A stretch of 64,000 nucleotides of DNA from Chelatococcus sambhunathii (GCF_001418005.1 NZ_LIOL01000004.1:124001-188000), one strand, 5' to 3'. Positions 24,486 through 33,758 are shown, counted from the first letter of the stretch. Notes: generated by a model not told the origin, from the sequence alone. Translations and numbers: made by a program.

Positions 24486-25346
24486 CTAGATCGGGGCTGC
24501 GGTACCTTCGTCACGCCACAGCCGCAGAGACCGGGCGCGCGCCGGACCCCGCGCCTCCACGGCAAGACCATAGTGCTCCGCGAGACGCGCGAGCGCCATG
24601 CCCAGCACGAGCTTCGCGGAGCGCGCCGGCCAGCCTCGCTCGCGCTCAACCGTCTCGAGGCCCTTGAGAAAGCCGCAGACGTCGAACAGGAGATCGGCGA
24701 ATTCCGGCCCGACCGCCTTCATGGCGCGCCGCACGCGCTGGCGGGCGGCGATGACGGCATCGCTGGCGCTCGCCGGATCGTGCATCCCCCCACCCCCCTG
24801 CCCGCCGACGGGATGCCAGCGCGCGCTGACGCTCGGCAGGAGTTGGCCCATGGTGATGTCCCGTCGCAGACGCTCTCCCGCCTCGAGCCCGGCCGCATCG
24901 ACCAGTGGCGTGCCGCAGCGCCCGCGCCGGCGCGCCAGCGACTGCAGCGGGCTCTCGGCCGCATTCACGCGCAACCGGCGCGCCTCGTCGCCGGCCGCCG
25001 GCCGCTCGACCCTCTCGACCAGGTCCCGGTGCTGGGCCTGAAACCCCTCCGCTCCATCGCCGGCCCGCAGGCGCGCGGCGCGGGCGTGACCGGCACCGGT
25101 GGCGACCAGCAGGCGGCGACCACGCGACGGGCGCTCCCAGCAGGCAAGGTCTTCCGCTACCAGCCGCTCGGCCGCCGCGATGGGGACACGGCCTGCACCG
25201 AGGGTGGTCGCGCCGCGCCGCGCATAAAGCGCGACATGGCCGGCGTCGTCCACGCTCGCCTGGGCGAAGGCGCCCTCCGCCTGTGCGAGGTGCAGGAGCA
25301 GGCGCTGACCGGCCGCGCTCAGGTTCTCAACATGTCGGGTCATCAT
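24486..25346 (-). CDS. DUF6456 domain protein
   Basis: 286 aa from the ATG at 25344-25346, which has AGGAAGG 6 nt upstream. The frame is open for 56 more codons, but that stretch would place the LexA-like box inside the gene and lacks conservation. The C-terminal half (ASASDAVIAARQRVRRAMKAVGPEFADLLFDVCGFLKGLETVERERGWPARSAKLVLGMALARLAEHYG) is the DUF6456 domain, an alphaproteobacterial family that may bind DNA (uncertain). Divergent from the GGDEF gene. Confidence 0.85.
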   Translation of the reverse strand: MMTRHVENLSAAGQRLLLHLAQAEGAFAQASVDDAGHVALYARRGATTLGAGRVPIAAAERLVAEDLACWERPSRGRRLLVATGAGHARAARLRAGDGAEGFQAQHRDLVERVERPAAGDEARRLRVNAAESPLQSLARRRGRCGTPLVDAAGLEAGERLRRDITMGQLLPSVSARWHPVGGQGGGGMHDPASASDAVIAARQRVRRAMKAVGPEFADLLFDVCGFLKGLETVERERGWPARSAKLVLGMALARLAEHYGLAVEARGPARARSLRLWRDEGTAAPI

Positions 25347-25448
25347 CCGATCCTTCCTGTCAGGGGCAAAGCCAGCCTGCGCCGGTGCGACAGGGAAAGA
25401 TGCCGCCATCGCTGCCGAAACAAGGGCGTTGCGCCAAACCGCAGATAT

Positions 25449-25463
25449 GTTCACTATATGTTC
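25449..25463. promoter_or_regulatory. Alphaproteobacterial LexA (SOS) box candidate
   Basis: GTTCACTATATGTTC is an exact GTTC-N7-GTTC direct repeat, the alphaproteobacterial LexA operator, with the A/T-rich spacer usual for it. It is about 100 nt upstream of the DUF6456 start and 270 nt upstream of the GGDEF gene. Confidence 0.6.
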
Positions 25464-25501
25464 TCTCCAACCGCCGCCCGATCGGGAGGAAGGGGAGTGT
25501 T

Positions 25502-25521
25502 TATAGGTATACATTCCTATA
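25502..25521. promoter_or_regulatory. Inverted repeat TATAGG-N8-CCTATA
   Basis: A perfect 6-bp inverted repeat around the 8-nt spacer TATACATT. It looks like a regulator operator, but the protein is unknown. Confidence 0.4.
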
Positions 25522-25732
25522 TTTGTTCAGGCAAGCCCCCGTTGGAAGGCCGCCCGCGGCCGGCCCCGACGAGGCGCGCCGGTGCGAGCCTTTTCATGCC
25601 GCGCGGCGGCGCACGCCGTGCTCCATGAGGCACAGGAGACCGCAGAATGCGGCCGGCACCACCGGAGACAGTTGACAGGCGCGCCCGTCACCGTGCTGTA
25701 AAGGCATTGCCTTCCTTGCGCAGCCGCAATCC

Positions 25733-27001
25733 ATGTCGGGTACCGTCCTTCTTCTCTCGCAGGCGCTGATCTATTTCGGCGTGATGGCGGCCCTCTTCCG
25801 GCTGCGGCACAGGATGGGCCTCGGCGCCTTCCTGTGCGCCCTCGGTGTCATGCACTTCCTCGAGACCTATCTCGCGGCGGTCTTCTTCATCGAGCTACCC
25901 TTCGGCCTTCTCTCGCCTGGCTCGACGGTCCTGTTCTCGGGCAAGCTGGCGATCATCCTGCTGTTCTACATCCGCGAGGATGCCGAGACGGTTCGCCAGC
26001 CGATCTATGGCCTCCTCATCGGCAATTTCCTGATGGTCGCCCTCGTGGCGACGCTGCGGCTCGCCGGCCCGCCCGTGCCCCTGCCGGGCTACAACCCCGA
26101 TCTCGTGCTGATAGACCAGATGGGGGCGCTGATGGTGTGGGGCACAACGCTGCTGTTCATCGACGCGATCGCGCTCATCCTGCTTTACGAGAAGATGCGA
26201 TCAGTCCTGAGGGGATCGGTCGTACTGCGGGCCTGCGCCACCCTCGCGGTGATCCTGACCTTCGACCAGATCTTCTTCTTCATCGGCCTGCGTTTCGTGA
26301 CTGGTACGCCCTTCGACGCACTAATCGGCGGCTGGATCGCGAAGATGGGCGCCGCTGCCGTCTACAGCGGCCTGATCGGGCTATACCTTGCGCTATTCGA
26401 GCGGGAGGCGCGCAGCGTGGCGCCCCAGGCCATATCGGACGTCTTCTACAAGCTCACCTACCGCCACAAGTACGAGGAGCTTCTCGGCAAGACCCGTTAT
26501 GATGCCCTGACCGGCGCGCTGACGCGCGAGCGCTTCGAGACGCTGGGTCAGGTGATTCTCGACCGCAATGCGGCAACCCGACGGCCCGTCAGCCTGGCCC
26601 TCGTCGACGTCGATCATTTCAAGGGCATCAACGACCGCTACGGGCACGTCACCGGCGACGAGGTGCTGCGGCGCGTGGTCGCGTGCCTGCGGGCGGAGAT
26701 CCGGACCGATGACCTCGTCTTTCGTTACGGCGGCGAGGAATTCGTCATTCTTTGGGAAAACATGCCGCATATGGCGGCCCTAGCCTCGGCTGAACGCATG
26801 CGCCTCTCGCTGCATCAGACGCTGGCCCGGGAATTCGCGGCCGCGCCGACTGTCAGCATCGGCATCGCCACCTTTCCCGATGACGCGCACACGGTTCGCG
26901 ACCTCGTCGCCCATGCCGATGCGCATCTCTACGAAGCAAAGCGACAGGGGCGAGACCGCGTGGTCGGCAATCACCCGCTCGCCCCGCAGCACAGCGCCTG
27001 A
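25733..27001 (+). CDS. Membrane-bound diguanylate cyclase (GGDEF)
   Basis: 422 aa. Six to seven membrane helices fill residues 1-225. A short coiled linker (FYKLTYRHKYEELLGKTRYDALTGALTRE) leads into the GGDEF domain. The active site is GGEEF (333-337) and the inhibitory I-site RTDD lies five residues before it, so the enzyme is probably active and product-inhibited. It makes cyclic di-GMP from two GTP. The N-terminal sensor has no recognised ligand domain. ATG at 25733. Confidence 0.93.
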   Translation: MSGTVLLLSQALIYFGVMAALFRLRHRMGLGAFLCALGVMHFLETYLAAVFFIELPFGLLSPGSTVLFSGKLAIILLFYIREDAETVRQPIYGLLIGNFLMVALVATLRLAGPPVPLPGYNPDLVLIDQMGALMVWGTTLLFIDAIALILLYEKMRSVLRGSVVLRACATLAVILTFDQIFFFIGLRFVTGTPFDALIGGWIAKMGAAAVYSGLIGLYLALFEREARSVAPQAISDVFYKLTYRHKYEELLGKTRYDALTGALTRERFETLGQVILDRNAATRRPVSLALVDVDHFKGINDRYGHVTGDEVLRRVVACLRAEIRTDDLVFRYGGEEFVILWENMPHMAALASAERMRLSLHQTLAREFAAAPTVSIGIATFPDDAHTVRDLVAHADAHLYEAKRQGRDRVVGNHPLAPQHSA

Positions 27002-27036
27002 CGCCGCTTGCCGCCGACGCAAGAGACCATGCCGGG

Positions 27037-27060
27037 CCGTCGGAAAGCATCATCCGACGG
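27037..27060 (+). terminator. Stem-loop after the GGDEF gene
   Basis: CCGTCGGA and TCCGACGG form an 8-bp stem with an 8-nt loop, 36 nt after the cyclase stop. No clear T-run follows on this strand, so efficiency is uncertain. Confidence 0.45.
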
Positions 27061-27097
27061 ACAAAAGCAAACGGGGCAAACCCATCGGTTGCCCCGT
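27061..27097 (-). terminator. Rho-independent terminator of mucR
   Basis: On the minus strand ACGGGGCAA (loop CCGATGGGT) TTGCCCCGT is followed by TTGCTTTTGT. It lies 44 nt beyond the mucR stop. Confidence 0.65.
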
Positions 27098-27140
27098 CCA
27101 TTCATTGCCGATCCGCCGCTCGCCGCGCGGCGAAGCCGCA

Positions 27141-27572
27141 TCAGCCGCGGCTCGAGGTGCGCCGCTTGCGGCGCTGCTGGCCGAGGCCCATCTCCTTGGC
27201 GAGTTGCGAACGGGCCTTGGCATAGTTCGGCGCCACCATCGGATAGTCGGCCGGCAGGCCCCACTTCTCGCGATACTGCTCGGGCGTCATGTTGTACTGC
27301 GTGCGCAGGTGACGCTTCAGCGACTTGAACTTCTTGCCGTCTTCCAGGCAAATGATGAAGTCGGGCGTAACCGACTTCTTGATCGGAACGGCCGGCTTGG
27401 GAGCCTCGACCGGCACCTCGACGACACCGCCGGCAACGCGCATCAGTGCGCCATGGACTTCGCTGATCAGCCCGGGCAGGTCCGCGGAGGCGACAGAATT
27501 GTTACTCACGTAGGCGGAAACGATATCGGCCGCGAGCTCGATATAGTTCGCTGACGCTGCATTGTCGTTCAT
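27141..27572 (-). CDS. mucR: MucR/Ros family zinc-finger-type transcriptional regulator
   Basis: 143 aa. N-terminal helices ([17 protein letters not shown]...[12 protein letters not shown]) mediate oligomerisation in the family. The DNA-binding part is [54 protein letters not shown]. MucR/Ros proteins bind A/T-rich DNA with a H-NS-like effect and control exopolysaccharide, motility and GTA-type or symbiotic genes in relatives. The metal ligands are altered: Cys75, Asp78 and His88 are present but the usual fourth ligand is Gln92. Probably autoregulated from the A/T-rich upstream region. Confidence 0.94.
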   Translation of the reverse strand: MNDNAASANYIELAADIVSAYVSNNSVASADLPGLISEVHGALMRVAGGVVEVPVEAPKPAVPIKKSVTPDFIICLEDGKKFKSLKRHLRTQYNMTPEQYREKWGLPADYPMVAPNYAKARSQLAKEMGLGQQRRKRRTSSRG

Positions 27573-27954
27573 TGAACCCGAATTCCTCTCTTTGTCCCGA
27601 TCATCCGGTTACCAGCCAATGCCGGCAGGTAACCGGCGACAACACCAAACCGCCTACCGTTGCGCCGGCGAGAGCTTGAACAGCCACCCTGCGAACACTG
27701 GCATTTTCGTGTTCCAATCACACTCATGAAGTATGGCAAAGTTGAGAATTTCGCAAGACAAGTTTTTCACTTCTTTGAAATTCTCGTAATCAGGCGCAGC
27801 TGTGTGAACAACCCTGAATAGCTGAAGCTCCAGCAGGCGCGCGCGCCCCGCGCGTGCACTGTCCCGCGCCGAGCATTGCGAACTTTGCGCGCGCCGGCTT
27901 GCGCCGGCCTTGGCGCGGGAACATATCGTCAGCACGATCAAGGAGGGAAAATCC
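27573..27954. other. 382-bp A/T-rich region upstream of mucR and msrB
   Basis: No gene is seen. The segment 27700-27800 is strikingly A/T-rich for this genome and contains the 9-bp inverted repeat GAGAATTTC (27744-27752) / GAAATTCTC (27777-27785). Such A/T-rich DNA is the type of target MucR itself binds. GGAGG at about 27942 is the msrB ribosome site. Confidence 0.5.
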
Positions 27955-28403
<449 letters not shown>

Positions 28404-28407
<4 letters not shown>

Positions 28408-30500
28408 CACAGCCCCTTCCCCCCCGTGCGCCGGCCCGACCGGTCACCCGGACAGTCCACGGGACCGACATCACCGACGCCTACGGCTGGCTGCGGGCCG
28501 ACAACTGGCGCGACGTGCTGCGCGATCCCACTCTCCTGCCGGCCGACATCCGCGACCATCTCCGCGCGGAGAACGCCTATGCGGACGCGATCCTCGCCCC
28601 GGCCGGAGACTTGCGGCGCCGGCTCGTGGCCGAGATGCGCGGGCGCATCAAGGAGGATGACTCCTCCGTGCCGAGCCCGGACGGGCCCTACAGCTACTAT
28701 GTGCGCTTCCGGGAAGGCGGGCAGCATCCGCTCGTCTGCCGCCGGCCACGCGACGGCGGCGAGGAGACGATCCTTCTGGACGCAGATGCGCTGGCGGCCG
28801 GCAAGACCTTCTTCGACCTCGCCGAGGCGCAGCATTCGCCTGACCATCGCCTGCTCGCCTGGAGCGCCGACGAGACGGGCGGCGAACTGCACACGATCCG
28901 CCTGCGCGATCTGGCGACCGGCGCAGATGCCACCGGCGCGGTCGAGCGGACAACGGGCGAGGTGGTCTGGGCTGCCGATTCGCGCAGCTTCTACTACGTG
29001 CGCCTCGACGAGAACCACCGGCCCTCGCGCGTCTTCCGCCACATCCTCGGGACGGATCCGGCGAATGACGAGGAGATCTACCGTGAGGACGACGCAGGCT
29101 GGTTCGTGCACCTGTCGCGCACCCAGTCCGGCGCGTTCGGCCTCATCAGCGTCTCCGACCACGAGACGAGCGAAGTATATCTCATCGACCTCGCCGATCC
29201 TTCCGCCCGGCCGCGCCTCGTCGTCGCCCGCGAGACGGGCCACCGCTACAGCGTCGAGCACATGGGCGATGATCTCGTCATCTCGACCAACGCGGACGGG
29301 GCGGAGGATTTCAAGCTGGTCACGGCGCCGCTCTCCGCCCCCGAGCGCGAGAACTGGCGCGAGCTCGTGCCGCATCGGCCGGGCATCATGCTGCTGAAGC
29401 ACACCGCCTTCCGCGACTTCCTGGTGCGGCTGGAGCGGGAGGACGCCAACCCGCGCCTCGTGGTGCGGGCGCTCGCCACGGACGATGAACACGCCATCGC
29501 CTTCGATGAGCCGGCCTACGGCCTGCGCTACGAGCCGGGCTACGAATACGACACGCCGGTCGTGCGCTTCACCTATTCCTCGATGACGACGCCGGCCGAG
29601 ACCTATGCCTACGACATGGCGAGCCGCGCGCGGCAGCTTATCAAGCGGCGCGAGGTGCCCAGCGGCCACGACCCGGCCCGCTACGTGACGAAGCGCCTCT
29701 TCGCGACGGCCGCGGACGGCGAAACGGTGCCGATCTCGGTGCTGCACCGCCGCGACCTCGCGCTCGACGGCACGGCGCCGTGCCTGCTCTACGGCTACGG
29801 CGCCTATGGCATCGCTATTCCCGCCGATTTCGAGACCAACCGACTGTCGCTGGTCGACCGCGGCTTCGTCTATGCGATCGCCCATATCCGCGGCGGCACG
29901 GAGAAGGGCTGGCGCTGGTACACGGACGGCAAGCGCGAGAAGAAGACCAACACCGTCAGCGACTTCATCGCCGCCGGCCGGCACCTCGCGGCGCTCGGCT
30001 ATACGGCACCGCAGCGGCTCGTCGCCCATGGCGGCAGCGCCGGCGGCATGCTGATGGGCGCCGTTGCCAACGACGCACCGGACCTGTTCCGCGCCATCCT
30101 GGCCGAAGTGCCCTTCGTCGACGTGCTGAACACCATGCTCGACGACAGCCTGCCGCTGACGCCGCCCGAATGGCCGGAGTGGGGCGATCCGATTCGCGAC
30201 GAGGCGGCCTTCCGGCGAATCCTCGCCTATTCGCCGTACGACCAGGTGAAACCGCAGACCTATCCCGCCATCCTCGCCGTCGCCGGCCTGTCGGACCCGC
30301 GCGTCACCTATTGGGAGCCGGCCAAATGGGTGGCGCGCCTGCGCGAGCGCATGACCGGCGGCGGCCCCGTGGCCCTCCACACCAACATGGAAGCCGGCCA
30401 CGGCGGCGCCGCCGGACGCTTCGAACGGCTGGAAGAGGTGGCGCGGCTCTATGCCTTCGCCATCGTGCAGACGGGGGCGAGCGAGGAGCCTCTCGCCTGA
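28404..30500 (+). CDS. S9 family peptidase (oligopeptidase B-like)
   Basis: 698 aa, the usual length for prolyl oligopeptidase/oligopeptidase B. The N-terminal beta-propeller opens with [27 protein letters not shown]. The hydrolase domain carries Ser545 in [12 protein letters not shown], the Asp near [15 protein letters not shown] and the His in [11 protein letters not shown]. Oligopeptidase B cuts after basic residues in short peptides in the cytoplasm; no signal peptide is present. Coupled to msrB, which suggests a joint role in handling damaged peptides (inference). Confidence 0.92.
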
Positions 30501-30621
30501 GAAGGCTTTCGTCTCGGCACGGCCGGCTTCAGGCCGGGCCGGGGCATGGCACCGGCGTACGCACCCTTGCGAAAGGCGCGTCACCGGGATGTCTGCTGTG
30601 ATGTCGTGAAGAGCTGCAAAA

Positions 30622-30698
30622 TGGTCGGAGTGGCAGGATTTGAACCTGCGACCCCCTCGTCCCGAACGAGGTGCGCTACCAGACTGCGCTACACTCCG
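30622..30698 (-). tRNA. tRNA-Pro (anticodon CGG)
   Basis: On the minus strand the acceptor stem CGGAGTG pairs with CACTCCG. D arm AGCGCAGTCTGGTAGCGC, anticodon stem-loop CCTCG-TTCGGGA-CGAGG with anticodon CGG, and T loop GGTTCAAATCC are all visible. The 3' CCA is encoded. 77 nt. Confidence 0.95.
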
Positions 30699-30962
30699 AC
30701 ATGTGCCCGTCGGCAGGCGGTCTTATAGACTCGACGCCTGCGGCCGGCAAGCGTCCTCGCGCAACTTCTTTTCATGCATCCACATGCCGCCGTGGGGCAA
30801 GTGCTGCAACGGCCGCGAAGCGGGCGCGCGGTCAGTCGCCGTTCCGCTCCGCCCGCCGCTTGTGGACAACGCTAGGCCGGCGCCATCCGCCCGGCCCGGC
30901 CGCCGCATCGGCGTTGCGTCAGGCCGTCGCTCGAATTATGGTCCGCCCCGCCTGAGTGCTGT

Positions 30963-31037
<75 letters not shown>

Positions 31038-31100
31038 GATCGGCCCGCCAGGCCACGCTGTCCCGCCGCCAGGCGGCGGGACTCATGTTGTTATCCATCC

Positions 31101-31733
31101 TCAGGCCGCCGACCACGCCTTCTGCGCTTCGAGCTTCTTGACTTCGGTGTCGGCGCGCTCGGCCGCCGGCCGGGAGACGAGCGGCGCGCAATAGGCCTCG
31201 AACTCGGGGCGCTTCTCGATCATGCCGACCATCATGCCCCACTGCAGGTGGCTCGCGAGATAGACATCGGCCGCGCTGAAGCGGTCGCCAGCGATATAGC
31301 GCCGCCCCTTGAGCGCGCCCGCCAGCGTCTCGAGGACCATCTCGTAGGAGCCATAGCCGAAGCTGCGCTGCTGTTCCGGCGAGGGATTCCAGCCTGCCGC
31401 ATGGTTGGAGGCCGCCGGCTCGAGACAGGCTGCAGTGAAGAACAGCCAGCGGTAGTAGGCGCCGCGATGCTCGGGCGCCGGCAGCAGGCCCGCGTCCGGG
31501 AAGGCATCGGCGAGATAGGCGCAGATCGCGGCGGCTTCCGTGACGACCTGGTTGCCATGGACGATCGCCGGCACCTTGCCCATGGGGTTGATGGACAGAT
31601 AGTCCGGCGCCTTCATCGTGGTGCCGAAATCGAGCACCTTGACGGTGTAGGGGCAGCCGACCTCCTCCAGCATCCAGTGCACGATATAGCCGCGCGACTG
31701 CGGATTCGTGTAGAAAATCAATTCCTTGCTCAT
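31101..31733 (-). CDS. Glutathione S-transferase family protein
   Basis: 210 aa if started at its own ATG (31731-31733), which has GAGGAG 6 nt upstream. The N-terminal thioredoxin-fold part is ELIFYTNPQSRGYIVHWMLEEVGCPYTVKVLDF with NPMGKVPAIVHGNQVVTEAAAICAYLAD (cis-Pro and the ESxAI-like glutathione site). The C-terminal all-alpha domain ends GRRYIAGDRFSAADVYLASHLQWG. It conjugates or reduces with glutathione; substrate unknown. The gene is preceded by an operator identical in type to that of the adjoining regulator. Reading frame is shared with the regulator upstream. Confidence 0.85.
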   Translation of the reverse strand: MSKELIFYTNPQSRGYIVHWMLEEVGCPYTVKVLDFGTTMKAPDYLSINPMGKVPAIVHGNQVVTEAAAICAYLADAFPDAGLLPAPEHRGAYYRWLFFTAACLEPAASNHAAGWNPSPEQQRSFGYGSYEMVLETLAGALKGRRYIAGDRFSAADVYLASHLQWGMMVGMIEKRPEFEAYCAPLVSRPAAERADTEVKKLEAQKAWSAA

Positions 31734-32480
31734 GTGGATCTCCTCGCGGTCTCTGGTGACGTCGGTTGACGTAACCCCACGATAGGACGGCTCACTGACA
31801 GTTTTTGTCAGCATGGTTTGCCGCCATTCCTGCACCATCTGCCGGCGCGGCCGCGGCGACCGATCGGGAAGGATTTCAGCGGCGAGCATGCGGTCGGCGC
31901 GGAAGCTGCGGAAGGCATTGCGCAGCTCGCACCAGGCCACCAGCACCCGCTTCGTCTCGAAGAAGCCGAGCGTCACGGGCCACACGACGCGCTCGGATTT
32001 CGCGCCGGCTTCGTCGACATAGGTGAGCGCCAGCTTGCGCTCGGTATTGAGCGCCTGCCGCAGGAGCGCCAGCGCGACGCCTTTGGGACGTTCCCAGCCG
32101 GCGCCGATGACGAGCGCATCGTCGTTCATGCGTTCACCAAGATCCGGCGGAAGGACGGCAGCGAGCTTGGCCATCGCATCGCGCGCCGCCGCGCCCATGC
32201 TCTCGTCCGTACGCCCCGCCACCCATCTGAGGCCGAGCGCCAGTGCCTCGATCTCTTCGGCAGAGAACATGAGCGGCGGCAGGAGAAAGCCCGGCTTCAG
32301 GACATAGCCCACGCCCGGCTCGCCATCGATCTCGGCGCCCATGGCCTGCAGCGCGGCGATGTCGCGATAGAGCGTGCGCAGGCTGACGCCGGCCTCCTCC
32401 GCGAGCGCCGCCCCGCTCACCGGCCGGCGGTGGCGACGGAGCATCTGCAGCAGATCGAACAGGCGGTGCGCGCGCGACAT
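31101..32480 (-). CDS. YafY-type HTH/WYL regulator, reading in frame into a GST domain
   Basis: 459 aa from the ATG at 32478-32480. Residues 1-~225 are a complete YafY-family regulator: HTH_11 (RLFDLLQMLRRHRRPVSGAALAEEAGVSLRTLYRDIAALQAMGAEI), then the ligand-binding WYL part (LALTYVDEAGAKSERVVWPVTLGFFETKRVLVAWCELRNAFRSFRADRM). In relatives the protein ends shortly after this. Here no stop follows: about 25 unconserved residues lead straight into the glutathione S-transferase at residue 250. A +1 shift near MLTK would meet a TGA at once, so a lost stop or small indel is likely. Whether a fusion or two proteins are made is open. Confidence 0.7.
   Translation of the reverse strand: MSRAHRLFDLLQMLRRHRRPVSGAALAEEAGVSLRTLYRDIAALQAMGAEIDGEPGVGYVLKPGFLLPPLMFSAEEIEALALGLRWVAGRTDESMGAAARDAMAKLAAVLPPDLGERMNDDALVIGAGWERPKGVALALLRQALNTERKLALTYVDEAGAKSERVVWPVTLGFFETKRVLVAWCELRNAFRSFRADRMLAAEILPDRSPRPRRQMVQEWRQTMLTKTVSEPSYRGVTSTDVTRDREEIHMSKELIFYTNPQSRGYIVHWMLEEVGCPYTVKVLDFGTTMKAPDYLSINPMGKVPAIVHGNQVVTEAAAICAYLADAFPDAGLLPAPEHRGAYYRWLFFTAACLEPAASNHAAGWNPSPEQQRSFGYGSYEMVLETLAGALKGRRYIAGDRFSAADVYLASHLQWGMMVGMIEKRPEFEAYCAPLVSRPAAERADTEVKKLEAQKAWSAA
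31795..31811. promoter_or_regulatory. YafY-type operator upstream of the GST gene
   Basis: CTGACAGTTTTTGTCAG: 6-bp arms CTGACA/TGTCAG around GTTTT. It matches 15 of 17 positions of the site in front of the regulator gene. It lies 62 nt before the GST ATG. Confidence 0.7.
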
Positions 32481-32499
32481 GGCGCCAGCATAGCATCGA

Positions 32500-32520
32500 T
32501 GCTGACGGTTTCTGTCAGCA
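32500..32520. promoter_or_regulatory. YafY-type operator upstream of the regulator gene
   Basis: TGCTGAC-N7-GTCAGCA with core CTGACGGTTTCTGTCAG, 20 nt upstream of the regulator ATG, in autoregulation position. Same motif as at 31795-31811. Confidence 0.7.
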
Positions 32521-32553
32521 TGCATTCCAATCCGCGAGCGCTCGCCGACGATG

Positions 32554-33672
32554 TTAAATCACCACCCGCCGGTCGGTGTGGGCCGCCTCCGCGATGGCGT
32601 GGATCACGCGCTCGAAGGCGAGCGCGGCAACGAAATCAGGCTCGGGCCGGCTGTCTTCGGCGATGGCACGCAGGAGGGCGGCAGCCTCGATGACCTTGAG
32701 GTCGTTGAAGCCGAGTTGGTGGCCCGCCGCCGGCACGAAGGCGCCGAAGGGCGGGTGGGCTGGGCCGGTCAGGATGGTCTTGAAGCCCTGCTGCGCGCCG
32801 GGGCCTTGATTCTCGTAAAGCTGCAGCTCGTTCATGCGCTCCTGGTCGAAGATCAGCATGCCCCTCGTGCCGTGCACCTCCCAGCCGAGGCGGTTCTTGC
32901 GGCCCCAGGCGCTGCGCGAGGTGGCGAGGCTGCCGTGGAAGCCGCCCTTGAATCGCACGAGGGCGGTGGCGACGTCCTCGTTTTCCACCGCCGCCTCGCC
33001 CGAGCCGTCGGCGAGCGGGCGCGTGCGGTGGACGGTCTGCATGTCGGCAACGAGGCTCTCGATCGGCCCGACGAGGCCGTAGGCCATGGAGACGAGATGG
33101 CAGCCGAGGTCGCCGAGCGCCCCGAGCCCGGCCTCCGCGTGGCGCGCGCGCCAGGTCCACGGCAGGTCGGGATCGGCCTGATAGTCCTCGTCCACCCAAC
33201 CGCGGAAGTGGACGATGCGGCCGATGGCGCCCTCCTGCACGAGGCGCTGCGCATGCATGAAGGTGGGGTTCTTGATGTAGTTGTAGCCGACGATGGTCTT
33301 GACGCCGGCCGCGCGTGCTGCCGCCGCCATCTCCTCGGCCTGGTGCAGCGTCAGCGCCATGGGCTTTTCGCAATAGACGTGCTTGCCCGCCGCGATGGCC
33401 GCCATGGCGATCTCGTGGTGCAGGCGATTCGGCGTCGTGATCGAGACGATGTCGACGGCGGGATCGGCGACGAGCGCGCGCCAGTCGTCGGTCGCACGGG
33501 CGAAGCCGAACTGGCCGGCCATGGCCGCCGCCTTGTCGGCCGGCGTCTCGCACAGGAGCTCGAGCCGCGGCGTCGGCACGTCTCCCATCACCGCCTTGAC
33601 CGCGCCGAAGGCGAGTGCATGGCACTTGCCCATGAAACCCGTCCCGATGAGGCCGATGCCCAGGCTTTCCAT
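32554..33672 (-). CDS. Gfo/Idh/MocA family oxidoreductase (inositol-locus dehydrogenase)
   Basis: 372 aa from MESLGIGLIGTGFMGKCHALAFG (ATG at 33670-33672, GGGAGGGGAG upstream). The Rossmann motif GLIGTGFMG binds NAD(P). The catalytic-lysine motif is HVYCEKPMAL. GALGDLGCHLVSMAY fits the substrate-side histidine region. The family oxidises sugars and inositols. Divergence from the RpiR regulator over a shared palindrome places it in the inositol regulon; it may use another inositol stereoisomer or a keto-inositol than the operon's own IolG (inference). Confidence 0.9.
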   Translation of the reverse strand: MESLGIGLIGTGFMGKCHALAFGAVKAVMGDVPTPRLELLCETPADKAAAMAGQFGFARATDDWRALVADPAVDIVSITTPNRLHHEIAMAAIAAGKHVYCEKPMALTLHQAEEMAAAARAAGVKTIVGYNYIKNPTFMHAQRLVQEGAIGRIVHFRGWVDEDYQADPDLPWTWRARHAEAGLGALGDLGCHLVSMAYGLVGPIESLVADMQTVHRTRPLADGSGEAAVENEDVATALVRFKGGFHGSLATSRSAWGRKNRLGWEVHGTRGMLIFDQERMNELQLYENQGPGAQQGFKTILTGPAHPPFGAFVPAAGHQLGFNDLKVIEAAALLRAIAEDSRPEPDFVAALAFERVIHAIAEAAHTDRRVVI

Positions 33673-33696
33673 TTTCCGGCTCCCCTCCCGAGCAAA

Positions 33697-33712
33697 TGGA
33701 ATATATATTCCA
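33697..33712. promoter_or_regulatory. Perfect 16-bp palindromic operator of the inositol divergon
   Basis: TGGAATATATATTCCA is a perfect palindrome (GGAA-N6-TTCC) in the 86-nt gap between the dehydrogenase and the RpiR regulator. It overlaps likely -10 elements (TATAT). A related site is found upstream of the ABC transporter operon. Confidence 0.75.
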
Positions 33713-33758
33713 TTCAATCGATGAATATAGAACGACGGTTCTGTCAAGGAACAATGTC

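Larger units (their letters stand above)
25347..25732. other. 386-bp A/T-richer divergent region with two symmetric sites
   Basis: Between the DUF6456 and GGDEF genes. It holds a GTTC-N7-GTTC site at 25449-25463 and an inverted repeat TATAGG-N8-CCTATA at 25502-25521, both listed separately. The rest shows no gene; an 80-nt stretch around 25440-25530 is much richer in A/T than the window average, as expected for promoters. Confidence 0.5.
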
